From Bacillota bacterium (GTDB taxonomy: Bacteria; Bacillota; Clostridia; Lachnospirales; Lachnospiraceae): DNA of 11,908 nucleotides. A program made the translations under genes and the position numbers. Each line of letters opens with the position of its first letter. The first letter of the stretch is position 1. This document shows, piece after piece, positions 1 through 6,100 of the stretch. The notes under the pieces are model-generated. The model saw nothing but the letters and a program-made list of their open reading frames with translations, did no database searches and was not told the origin of the DNA. The stretch is from assembly GCA_023420085.1 (NCBI GenBank), contig JAEZWQ010000008.1, forward strand, positions 1 through 11,908. The letters are read 5' to 3'.

Positions 1-1008
1 GATGGTGAACATATTATTGATGCAGATAAAATCATATTTGCAGGTGGTTCTGAAGCAAGAATGCTAGATTTACCAGGTTTAGATTCAAAGAGAGTATTAA
101 ATTCAGATACAATTCTAGAATTAAGAGAAATACCTAAGAGATTAGTAATCGTTGGTGGTGGTGTAATTGGTGCAGAATTTGGTCAAGCATTCTCAGCATT
201 TGGATCAAAAGTTACAATTATTCAAGGACCAGATAGAATATTAAATATCTTAGATAAAGAGCTTTCAGATGTAGTTACAAAGAGATTCCAAAAAGAAGGA
301 ATTGATATTCTTACAAATGCTAGATTTGAAGGAGTTGAAGAAAAAGGTGACGAAATAATTGTTAAAGTTAAAGATCAAAAAGACATCGTAGCTGACTATC
401 TTCTATTATCAGTAGGTAGAGTTCCAAATACAAAAGGTCTTGGCGAAGCAAAAGTGGATATGACAGAAAGAGGCATGATTAAAGTTAATGAATTCATGCA
501 AACATCTGATCCAGATATTTACGCACCAGGAGATATCAATGGTCAATTGATGTTAGCTCACGCTGCATTCAAGATGGGTGAAAGAGCTGCTGAACATGCA
601 ATGGGACATGCTAAAAAAGTTTCATTAAAATCAATTCCATCAGCAGTTTATACATTCCCAGAAGTTGCATCAGTTGGTTTAACTGAAGAAGAAGCTAAGA
701 AGAAATATGATATAAAAGTTGGTAGATTTGCATTTGCTAACAATGGTAGAGCATTAGGTGCTAACCAAACAGATGGATTCGTAAAAGTTATTATGGATGC
801 AAAATATCATGAAATACTTGGTGTACACATTGTTGGACCATCAGCTGCAGAAATAATCAACGAAGCAGTTACAATAATTGAAACAGAAATGACAGTAGAT
901 GATGTATTAGAAGCAATGCATGGTCACCCAACATATTCAGAAGCATTATATGAAGCTATTGCTGACTGTGTTGACATGAGCTTACATTTACCAAAGAAAA
1001 GAAAATAA
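1..1008 (+). CDS. lpdA: Dihydrolipoyl dehydrogenase (E3), 3' part only
   Basis: The reading frame is open from base 1, so the gene starts upstream of the window. The ATG at 61 is internal, because in-frame codons before it encode the family segment ending AGGSEAR. E3 is a flavoenzyme that reoxidises dihydrolipoyl groups with NAD+ in 2-oxoacid dehydrogenase or glycine-cleavage complexes in the cytoplasm. Visible are the NAD-binding Rossmann loop VIVGGGVIGAEFG (about 142-180), the second FAD contact YAPGDINGQLMLAHAA (about 520-567), and the C-terminal interface domain ending in HGHPTYSEA, with the catalytic His at 925-927 and its Glu partner at 940-942. The FAD-binding N-terminus and redox-active CxxxxC lie outside the window. 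An AGGS in place of the usual ATGS is, from memory, common in clostridial E3s. lplA follows after 2 nt, which supports a lipoyl-enzyme role over other pyridine-nucleotide disulfide oxidoreductases. Confidence 0.95.
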   Translation, partial: DGEHIIDADKIIFAGGSEARMLDLPGLDSKRVLNSDTILELREIPKRLVIVGGGVIGAEFGQAFSAFGSKVTIIQGPDRILNILDKELSDVVTKRFQKEGIDILTNARFEGVEEKGDEIIVKVKDQKDIVADYLLLSVGRVPNTKGLGEAKVDMTERGMIKVNEFMQTSDPDIYAPGDINGQLMLAHAAFKMGERAAEHAMGHAKKVSLKSIPSAVYTFPEVASVGLTEEEAKKKYDIKVGRFAFANNGRALGANQTDGFVKVIMDAKYHEILGVHIVGPSAAEIINEAVTIIETEMTVDDVLEAMHGHPTYSEALYEAIADCVDMSLHLPKKRK

Positions 1009-1010
1009 TT

Positions 1011-2000
1011 ATGATATATTTAGAATCAAAATCAAATGATCCTGTATATAATACAGCTTTAGAGTTGTTTGCTTTCAATGTATTAGCTGAGAATGATGAT
1101 GTATTCTATTTATGGATAAATAAACCTACAATTGTAGTTGGCAAAAACCAAAATACTAGACAAGAAATTGATCAGGAATATGTAGATAAAAATGGAATAA
1201 CCGTAGTTCGTCGTATTAGTGGTGGTGGTGCGGTATATCATGATTACAATAATCTAAATTACACCATTATATCGAGTGAAGATACTGCTGGATCTTTCGA
1301 TTTCAAATCGATGAGTCAACCGGTAATTGATGCACTTGCAGAAATGGGGGTTAAAGCTCAATTTACAGGGAGAAACGATTTACAAATAGGTGATCAAAAA
1401 TTTTGTGGAAATGCCCAATATATCAAGGGTAATAGAGTTATGCATCATGGTTGTATGATGTTTGATGTTGATTTATCAGTACTTGAAAAAGCGCTGCGAG
1501 TTTCAAAAGACAAAATTGAATCAAAGGGTAAAAAATCTGTTAGATCAAGAGTAACAAATATTAAACCCCATTTAAAAGATCAATCCTTAACTGTTTATGA
1601 TTTCTTAAATAATCTTAGAGATTTCATGGATAAAAAGTACAATATGAAAGAATATCATTTGACAGAAGAAGATGAATCTAAGATTCATCAAATAATGAAA
1701 GAAAGAAATCTTTCATGGGATTGGGTATATGGAAGCAATCCAGATTTTGCAATTCAAAGGAATAGAAGATTGCCATCTGGTAAGGTTGAAGCAAATATCA
1801 ATGTAGCTAAGGGCCTTATTAATGACATTAAATTCTTCGGGGATTTCTTTGGTGTTCGTGATGTTGCTGAATTAGCACAATTATTAAAAGGTGTTAAATA
1901 TGATAGACAATCAATATCTAATGTTATATCTAAAGTAAATATTAATGAATATTTTTTAGGTGTAACAAATGAAGAAGCTATAGATATTCTAGTTGATTAA
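1011..2000 (+). CDS. lplA: Lipoate-protein ligase A
   Basis: This 329-residue protein attaches free lipoate through lipoyl-AMP to the lysine of lipoyl domains such as E2 or GcvH. Its length matches the two-domain LplA type (E. coli about 337 aa). Seen in the sequence are the lipoate/ATP loop RRISGGGAVYHD (residues 67-78), GRNDL (120-124), the KFCGNAQ segment with the conserved Lys130 expected to contact lipoyl-AMP, and SRVTNI (179-184). A C-terminal accessory domain follows from about residue 230, starting near SWDWVYGSNPDF. The ATG lies 2 nt after the lpd stop and has only a purine-rich GAAAAGAAAA stretch ahead of it, so translation is probably coupled to lpd. Together with E3 it implies scavenging of exogenous lipoate. 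A terminator follows. Function is inferred from family motifs; no defect is visible. Confidence 0.95.
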   Translation: MIYLESKSNDPVYNTALELFAFNVLAENDDVFYLWINKPTIVVGKNQNTRQEIDQEYVDKNGITVVRRISGGGAVYHDYNNLNYTIISSEDTAGSFDFKSMSQPVIDALAEMGVKAQFTGRNDLQIGDQKFCGNAQYIKGNRVMHHGCMMFDVDLSVLEKALRVSKDKIESKGKKSVRSRVTNIKPHLKDQSLTVYDFLNNLRDFMDKKYNMKEYHLTEEDESKIHQIMKERNLSWDWVYGSNPDFAIQRNRRLPSGKVEANINVAKGLINDIKFFGDFFGVRDVAELAQLLKGVKYDRQSISNVISKVNINEYFLGVTNEEAIDILVD

Positions 2001-2048
2001 TTGTATAAATAATATCTATTTGATAGAAATATATATAAAAAATTAAGA

Positions 2049-2089
2049 TGATGTGTCAGGATTAATAATTTATGACACATTTTCTTTTT
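2049..2089 (+). terminator. Terminator of the lpd-lplA operon
   Basis: Perfect 8-bp stem ATGTGTCA (2051-2058) with TGACACAT (2073-2080), a 14-nt loop, then the T-rich run TTTCTTTTT. It lies about 50 bp after the lplA stop. The loop is long, so the strength is uncertain. Confidence 0.75.
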
Positions 2090-2177
2090 GTGTATATTAT
2101 AAAAAAAATTATTTTATGTTAGAGGATATAGTTATACTATAGATTTTTAATTTATATATTACATTTACGTAAAATAT

Positions 2178-2206
2178 TTGACTTATTAACTATATAGGAG
2201 TATATT
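2178..2206 (+). promoter_or_regulatory. Sigma-A promoter of the rhodanese-like lipoprotein gene
   Basis: TTGACT (2178-2183), 17-nt spacer, TATATT (2201-2206): one mismatch from consensus in each hexamer at ideal spacing. Transcription would start near 2213, just ahead of the AGGAGG ribosome site (2225-2230), giving a very short leader. A second TATACT at 2133-2138 lacks a convincing -35. Confidence 0.75.
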
Positions 2207-2234
2207 TTTTATTGAGAATATTTTAGGAGGAATT

Positions 2235-2957
2235 ATGAAAAAAATAATAAATTTATTATTAGTTTTAGTTTTAGTGTTTTCTTTAGTTGCATGTTCAACT
2301 AATAATGAAACAACTAAAGAAACTAATGGAGAAACAGTAGTAGAATCAAAGGATGAATCAGTATCAGAAACAACTGATGAATCAAGTGCAGAAACAAAGG
2401 TTGAAACAAATTCTGAATCTAGTTCAGTTGAAGTTACAGCTATTGCTTTAAAGGACAATACTGTTTTAGTACAAGGTGAAGGATTAGAACAACAAATTGT
2501 AACATTACAAGCTGGCAATCAAACTTCTTTAGTTCCAGGACATAAATATGTTTATTCACAAGAAAATCCAGAAATTAAAGATCCTTTAGTAGTTGAAAAT
2601 ATTGATATGTTAGGTAAAGCTATTGGAGCTCCTATTGATGCAAAATTAATAAATACTTTAATTGAAAAAGTAGAAGGCGTTAAAATAGTTGATACTAGAT
2701 CAGAAGCAGAATTTGCTAAAGGAAGTGCTAAAGGTGCGATAAATCTTCCAGTTGATAAATTAGAAGAATTATTAGAAAAAGCTAGCTCGGAAGAAGGCTT
2801 GGAAGCATTAAAAGAAATTAGCAAAGATGATGTAGTAGTATTATTGGGTGCAGATGCAGCTTCAAATGCTAATGTAGCAAGTGAATTATTATATAAAATT
2901 GGTCGTGTATCTGTAACATTAAATGGTGGAGCATACGGCGAATATAAAGCACATTAA
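2235..2957 (+). CDS. Lipoprotein with a cysteine-less rhodanese-like domain
   Basis: The 240-residue precursor begins MKK, a hydrophobic segment and the lipobox LVAC, with Cys20 as the lipidation site, so the mature protein is anchored on the outer face of the membrane. Residues 21-66 form a Ser/Thr/Glu-rich linker. Residues 67-125 are a small region of unclear fold. Residues 137-235 look like a rhodanese domain: KIVDTRSEAEFAKGSAKGAINLP matches the first half (VDTR..EF..GHI.GAINIP), and VVVLLGADAASNANVASELLYKIG followed by LNGGAYGEY matches the second half. The active-site loop that normally reads YCxxGxRS is LLGADAAS (203-210), and the only Cys in the whole protein is the lipidated one, so sulfurtransferase chemistry is not expected. 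It may bind a ligand or partner instead. The start is supported by AGGAGG four bases upstream. The gene has its own promoter and terminator, so it is monocistronic. Physiological role unknown. Confidence 0.88.
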   Translation: MKKIINLLLVLVLVFSLVACSTNNETTKETNGETVVESKDESVSETTDESSAETKVETNSESSSVEVTAIALKDNTVLVQGEGLEQQIVTLQAGNQTSLVPGHKYVYSQENPEIKDPLVVENIDMLGKAIGAPIDAKLINTLIEKVEGVKIVDTRSEAEFAKGSAKGAINLPVDKLEELLEKASSEEGLEALKEISKDDVVVLLGADAASNANVASELLYKIGRVSVTLNGGAYGEYKAH

Positions 2958-2978
2958 CAAATGAAATATAATATACTC

Positions 2979-3008
2979 AAGGCTCTGAATTTATTTCAGA
3001 GCCTTTTA
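2979..3008 (+). terminator. Terminator after the lipoprotein gene
   Basis: Perfect 11-bp stem AAGGCTCTGAA (2979-2989) with TTCAGAGCCTT (2995-3005), a 5-nt loop, and a T-run that overlaps the end of the stem. Only 20 bp after the stop codon. Confidence 0.9.
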
Positions 3009-3077
3009 ACTTTTAAATCTATTAATTCAAATATTAGATTAATCGATAAATTAATAGTCATTTAATTATTATCATTT

Positions 3078-3148
3078 TGTAATATTTAGATATGAAAACC
3101 ATTTCTTTTTGTAATATATTTGTAATTATTTTGTAATAAGTATATAAT
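3078..3148 (+). promoter_or_regulatory. Promoter with triple TGTAAT boxes (WalR-like), SH3/3D gene
   Basis: TGTAAT occurs at 3110-3115, 3121-3126 and 3132-3137, exactly 11 bp apart (TGTAAT-N5-TGTAAT-N5-TGTAAT). A fourth, slightly out-of-register copy is at 3078-3083. A TATAAT -10 (3143-3148) begins 11 bp after the third box; with a 17-nt spacer the -35 is TTGTAA (3120-3125), inside the second box. The direct-repeat hexamer with a 5-nt gap matches the known WalR/YycF consensus TGTWAH-N5-TGTWAH, and the gene driven encodes a secreted wall-binding protein, a typical WalR target type. Binding by WalR is inferred; a PhoB/PhoP-type regulator, also of the OmpR family, is the main alternative. Confidence 0.72.
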
Positions 3149-3222
3149 ATCTCTCAGATATTAAAAAATAAATTTAATTTATTAAACTTGGAATTAATTA
3201 GAATTAAGGAGATGTTATAATA

Positions 3223-4317
3223 ATGAAACACAAAATAGCAATATTATCTATCATATCAATGTTATTTATATTTATTAGCTTTAATGATGTTCAAGCTTCT
3301 GGATACGAAGATAATTATGCAACAACAACTGTTAATATAAGAGATACAAATAATAATGTAATAGGAACTTTGAATAAGGGTGATTACATATATGGATATA
3401 CTGAAGGAAATTGGGTTTATTTCAAATATAATGGTGTTTTAGCAAAAGCATATAGAGAATATATAATGCAAGATAGCCCAGAGACTTTATACATAAAGTA
3501 TCCAGTTAATGTCAGAGATAGAAATAATAATATTATAGAAGTAAAAGATACAGGAAGCTCTATCCTTGGTGTAAGAATAGGAAACTACTATAGATATTAC
3601 GATGATGGTGTTAAATTTATATGGTATTCATTTGCAACACCTAATTATGTTACATATTCTGATGGTGTAGCAAAATCAAATGTAAATATTAGAAATGCTT
3701 CAACCGGAGATATCGTTTCTATTTTGAAGATTGGTGAATATGTAAAAGGCTATTCTTATAATAATTATATTCATTTCATGAGAAATGGCGTAGAAGTAAA
3801 AGTATATGAACCATTAATAAAAGAAATAAATAATTCAAAATTATATATCAAGTCAAATGGTACTAATGTTAGAAATAGTAGTCTAAATGTTGTAGACCAA
3901 TTAAATAAAGGTGATGTAATATATGCTGTAAATTTAGGCGAATATTATAGATATTATGAAAATGGGGTTAAATTAGTGCATAAATCACTAGCTACTACAA
4001 ATTATGTATCACAAACACCTACAGCACCAAAAATATACTCACTTTCAGACTTTATGTGGAGAGGGGTAATAAATTGGAGTGGTTATAAATTCACATATTA
4101 CTCACAAAGTGTATTGCCTGGATATGGTTTAAGTATACCTGGAAGACACGTTAATAGTGGCGGTTATGTTGCAGATAAAGATGGGTATATAGTACTTGCA
4201 TCTAATGGTAGAATTGCAAGAGGAACTATAATTAATACACCATTTGGATATCAAGGTAAAGTATATGATAGATGTGAATCATGTTCATTAAATTGGTATG
4301 ATGTATATACAAAATAA
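3223..4317 (+). CDS. Secreted SH3-repeat protein with 3D/RlpA-like C-terminus
   Basis: 364 residues. MKHK, a hydrophobic core and VQAS|G near residue 26 form a signal peptide, so the protein is exported. Four bacterial SH3-like repeats follow (about 30-83, 88-140, 143-199, 206-258). They alternate between a type with NIRD..GEYV.GY..NYIHF..NG.EVKVYEPL and a type with LYIK..NVR..GNYYRYY.NGVK..H.SLA; such domains usually bind peptidoglycan. After a short TPTAP linker, residues 278-364 form a distinct domain with WSGYKFTYYSQSVLPG, IPGRHV, DKDGYIVLAS and GKVYDRCESC. I read this as related to the 3D/double-psi barrel domains of secreted Firmicute and phage wall proteins, but the assignment is uncertain and no catalysis is claimed. 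AAGGAG (3206-3211) precedes the ATG by 11 nt. It is a paralogue of the next gene: unit 1 and the alternating repeats correspond, while the C-terminal domain differs. Its own promoter and terminator make it monocistronic. Confidence 0.85.
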   Translation: MKHKIAILSIISMLFIFISFNDVQASGYEDNYATTTVNIRDTNNNVIGTLNKGDYIYGYTEGNWVYFKYNGVLAKAYREYIMQDSPETLYIKYPVNVRDRNNNIIEVKDTGSSILGVRIGNYYRYYDDGVKFIWYSFATPNYVTYSDGVAKSNVNIRNASTGDIVSILKIGEYVKGYSYNNYIHFMRNGVEVKVYEPLIKEINNSKLYIKSNGTNVRNSSLNVVDQLNKGDVIYAVNLGEYYRYYENGVKLVHKSLATTNYVSQTPTAPKIYSLSDFMWRGVINWSGYKFTYYSQSVLPGYGLSIPGRHVNSGGYVADKDGYIVLASNGRIARGTIINTPFGYQGKVYDRCESCSLNWYDVYTK

Positions 4318-4333
4318 GAAATCAACTAATAGT

Positions 4334-4372
4334 GCAATAAAGCTTTAAATAGCTTTATTGCGTTTTTTTTTT
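4334..4372 (+). terminator. Strong terminator after the SH3/3D gene
   Basis: Perfect 11-bp stem GCAATAAAGCT (4334-4344) with AGCTTTATTGC (4351-4361), a 6-nt loop, then G and ten T residues (4363-4372). It isolates this gene from its downstream paralogue. Confidence 0.95.
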
Positions 4373-4421
4373 GTATTAAACTATAAATATTAATATATAT
4401 TAACAAAACATTTTTAAATAA

Positions 4422-4460
4422 TGTAATATATTTGAAATCTTTTTGTAACCATTGTATAAT
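4422..4460 (+). promoter_or_regulatory. Promoter with triple TGTAAT-like boxes (WalR-like), M23 gene
   Basis: TGTAAT (4422-4427), TGAAAT (4433-4438) and TGTAAC (4444-4449) are exactly 11 bp apart. The -10 TATAAT (4455-4460) starts 11 bp after the third box and is preceded by TG (4453-4454). With a 17-nt spacer the -35 is TTGAAA (4432-4437), overlapping the middle box. Box number, period and distance to the -10 equal those of the promoter at 3110-3148, so both genes are probably activated by the same tandem-binding response regulator. An M23 endopeptidase target fits the WalRK regulon. The regulator itself is not in the window. Confidence 0.75.
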
Positions 4461-4519
4461 AATCATTGTTGTATTTAATTTTAATATATTAAGAAATTAA
4501 TTTAAAATAAGGAGTTTAA

Positions 4520-5881
4520 ATGAAAAGAAAATATTTTATATTAACATTTTTACTAGCTATAGTATTTTTGTTTAATATAAAAGATATAGAAGCTAGTGAA
4601 TACATAGATGTTTATATTACTGATAGTGTAAATATTAGAGATGCAAATGATTATAATATACTAGGAACTCTTGAAAGAGGTAATTACATATATGGAAAAC
4701 AAATAGGTAATTGGACTTATTTTACATATAACGGCCATGATGCTAAAGTATTTTCAAAATATACTACAACTAATGTAGTATATTATAAAGAAGCTATTGC
4801 CAAGGGTACTTTAAATATTAGAGACATGAATAATCAAATTGTCGGAACACTTGTAAATGGTGAGTATGTACATGGATATGTTATAAATGGTTATATTCAT
4901 TTTTCCTTAAATGGAAAATCGGTTAAAGTTTATGAACCATTGACTATAGATTATGCACCAGAAACATTTTATGTAAAATATAAATCCAATATTAGAAATA
5001 ATGATAATAAAGTAGTTGATCAAAAAAATATAGGAAATACTATTTATGGAATAAAATTGGGAAACAAATACAGATTCTATGAAAATGGAATTAAATATAT
5101 ACACCAAAGCTTGGTAACTTCAGATGAGATTTATTATGATAATGGTATAGCAAAAGGTGATGTAAATATAAGAGATGCTCAAACTAATGACATAGTTAAA
5201 GTTTTACATTTGGGAGAATATGTAGATGGTTATTATCTAAATGGATATATTCACTTTATGTATAAAGGTCAAGAAGTTAAAGTATATGAGACTTTATTAG
5301 AAGATTTTAATCCGTCTACTGTATATATTACTAATAAAGCCAATGTACGTAATTCTAGATTAAAGATTATAGGTACAATAGATAAAGGCGAGGAAGTAGA
5401 AGCTGTATCAGTTGGAAATTATGTTAGATATTATGATAATGGTACTAAATTAGTACATGGATCTTTAGTAAGTGATGAACCAGTTCATAAAGCGATACTT
5501 GGCTGGCCAGCAGCTACAACGCATATCACTGAATATTATAGAACAGCATCATATAGAGCTAAATATGGCCAAGAACATTGGGGAATTGATATAGCGGGAC
5601 CAAGAGGAACTGAAATATATGCTGCAGAATCTGGGACTGTGATAGAATCTGGATGGCACTCTGGTGGATTTGGATATACAGTATTAATCGATCATGGAAA
5701 TGGTTTGAGGACTCGTTATGCTCATATGGCTACTAATCCTCCAGTAAGTAGAGGTCAACAAGTAACTAGAGGCCAATATATTGGACCTATTGGAAATACT
5801 GGATATTCATTTGCAAACCATTTACATTTTGAAGTAATAGTAAATGGATATAGAGTAAACCCTTTACCATATATAAGATAA
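4520..5881 (+). CDS. Secreted SH3-repeat M23 (LytM-type) peptidoglycan endopeptidase
   Basis: 453 residues with a signal peptide (MKRK, hydrophobic stretch, cleavage near IEAS at about residue 26). Five SH3-like repeats lie at about 28-82, 86-142, 148-200, 204-260 and 266-318. The first resembles unit 1 of the upstream paralogue, and the remaining four alternate between the same two types. Residues 345-450 are an M23 peptidase with all expected zinc and catalytic residues: H353xxxD357 (EHWGIDIAG), H402 in YAHM, and H434xH436 in NHLHFEV. The enzyme should cut peptide cross-links or bridges of peptidoglycan outside the cell, with the array tethering it to the wall; the precise bond is not predictable. 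TAAGGAG (4508-4514) sits five bases before the ATG. Wall hydrolases are typical WalR targets, in keeping with the box-containing promoter upstream. A terminator follows, so the gene is monocistronic. Confidence 0.95.
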   Translation: MKRKYFILTFLLAIVFLFNIKDIEASEYIDVYITDSVNIRDANDYNILGTLERGNYIYGKQIGNWTYFTYNGHDAKVFSKYTTTNVVYYKEAIAKGTLNIRDMNNQIVGTLVNGEYVHGYVINGYIHFSLNGKSVKVYEPLTIDYAPETFYVKYKSNIRNNDNKVVDQKNIGNTIYGIKLGNKYRFYENGIKYIHQSLVTSDEIYYDNGIAKGDVNIRDAQTNDIVKVLHLGEYVDGYYLNGYIHFMYKGQEVKVYETLLEDFNPSTVYITNKANVRNSRLKIIGTIDKGEEVEAVSVGNYVRYYDNGTKLVHGSLVSDEPVHKAILGWPAATTHITEYYRTASYRAKYGQEHWGIDIAGPRGTEIYAAESGTVIESGWHSGGFGYTVLIDHGNGLRTRYAHMATNPPVSRGQQVTRGQYIGPIGNTGYSFANHLHFEVIVNGYRVNPLPYIR

Positions 5882-5891
5882 TAAAATATAA

Positions 5892-5920
5892 AAGAACGCA
5901 TTTATATGAATGCGTTTTTC
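5892..5920 (+). terminator. Terminator after the M23 gene
   Basis: 8-bp stem AACGCATT (5895-5902) with AATGCGTT (5909-5916), extended by one inner G-T pair, ATAT loop, and a T-run overlapping the 3' arm and reaching 5919. Starts about 10 bp after the stop. Confidence 0.9.
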
Positions 5921-6039
5921 TATTTTAAAACAAATAGTAGTATAATGACATCAATATTTAATAAATCTTTATACAATTGCTTATTTAATGAGTTAAATAT
6001 ATGAAAAAATATATTTTTAAATTATAAAACGAGAAAATA

Positions 6040-6068
6040 TTGATATACGTTTTCCTTTATAATATAAT
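6040..6068 (+). promoter_or_regulatory. Promoter of the EF-G-like/glucosidase operon
   Basis: TTGATA (6040-6045), 17-nt spacer, TATAAT (6063-6068). It precedes the GGAGGA ribosome site (6089-6094) and the ATG at 6101. A 6-bp inverted repeat AAAACG (6026-6031) / CGTTTT (6048-6053) flanks the -35 and might be an operator. The rest of 5921-6039 is AT-rich and holds no gene; an isolated TATAAT at 5941-5946 has no good -35. Confidence 0.7.
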
Positions 6069-6100
6069 TATCTTATGAAGTAAATAACGGAGGAAGCTTT

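Noticed and set aside
2186..2518. Minus-strand frame of 110 codons opposite the lipoprotein gene
   Set aside because: It mirrors the repetitive Ser/Thr/Glu linker codons, has no ribosome site, and lies over a gene with clear lipobox, promoter and terminator.
2552..2824. Minus-strand frame of 90 codons inside the rhodanese-like region
   Set aside because: Antisense shadow of the lipoprotein gene, without start signals or recognisable protein features.
4907..5107. Minus-strand frame of 66 codons within the M23 gene
   Set aside because: Composition is a by-product of AT-rich SH3 repeat codons; no ribosome site.
3310..5473. SH3-coding repeats considered as a CRISPR-like or DNA-level repeat array
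   Set aside because: Repeats are at protein level with diverged codons and no constant spacers; they encode SH3 domains.
5941..5946. Isolated TATAAT as a second promoter for the EF-G-like gene
   Set aside because: The hexamer 17 bp upstream is TTCTAT, overlapping the preceding terminator; the promoter at 6040-6068 is far better.
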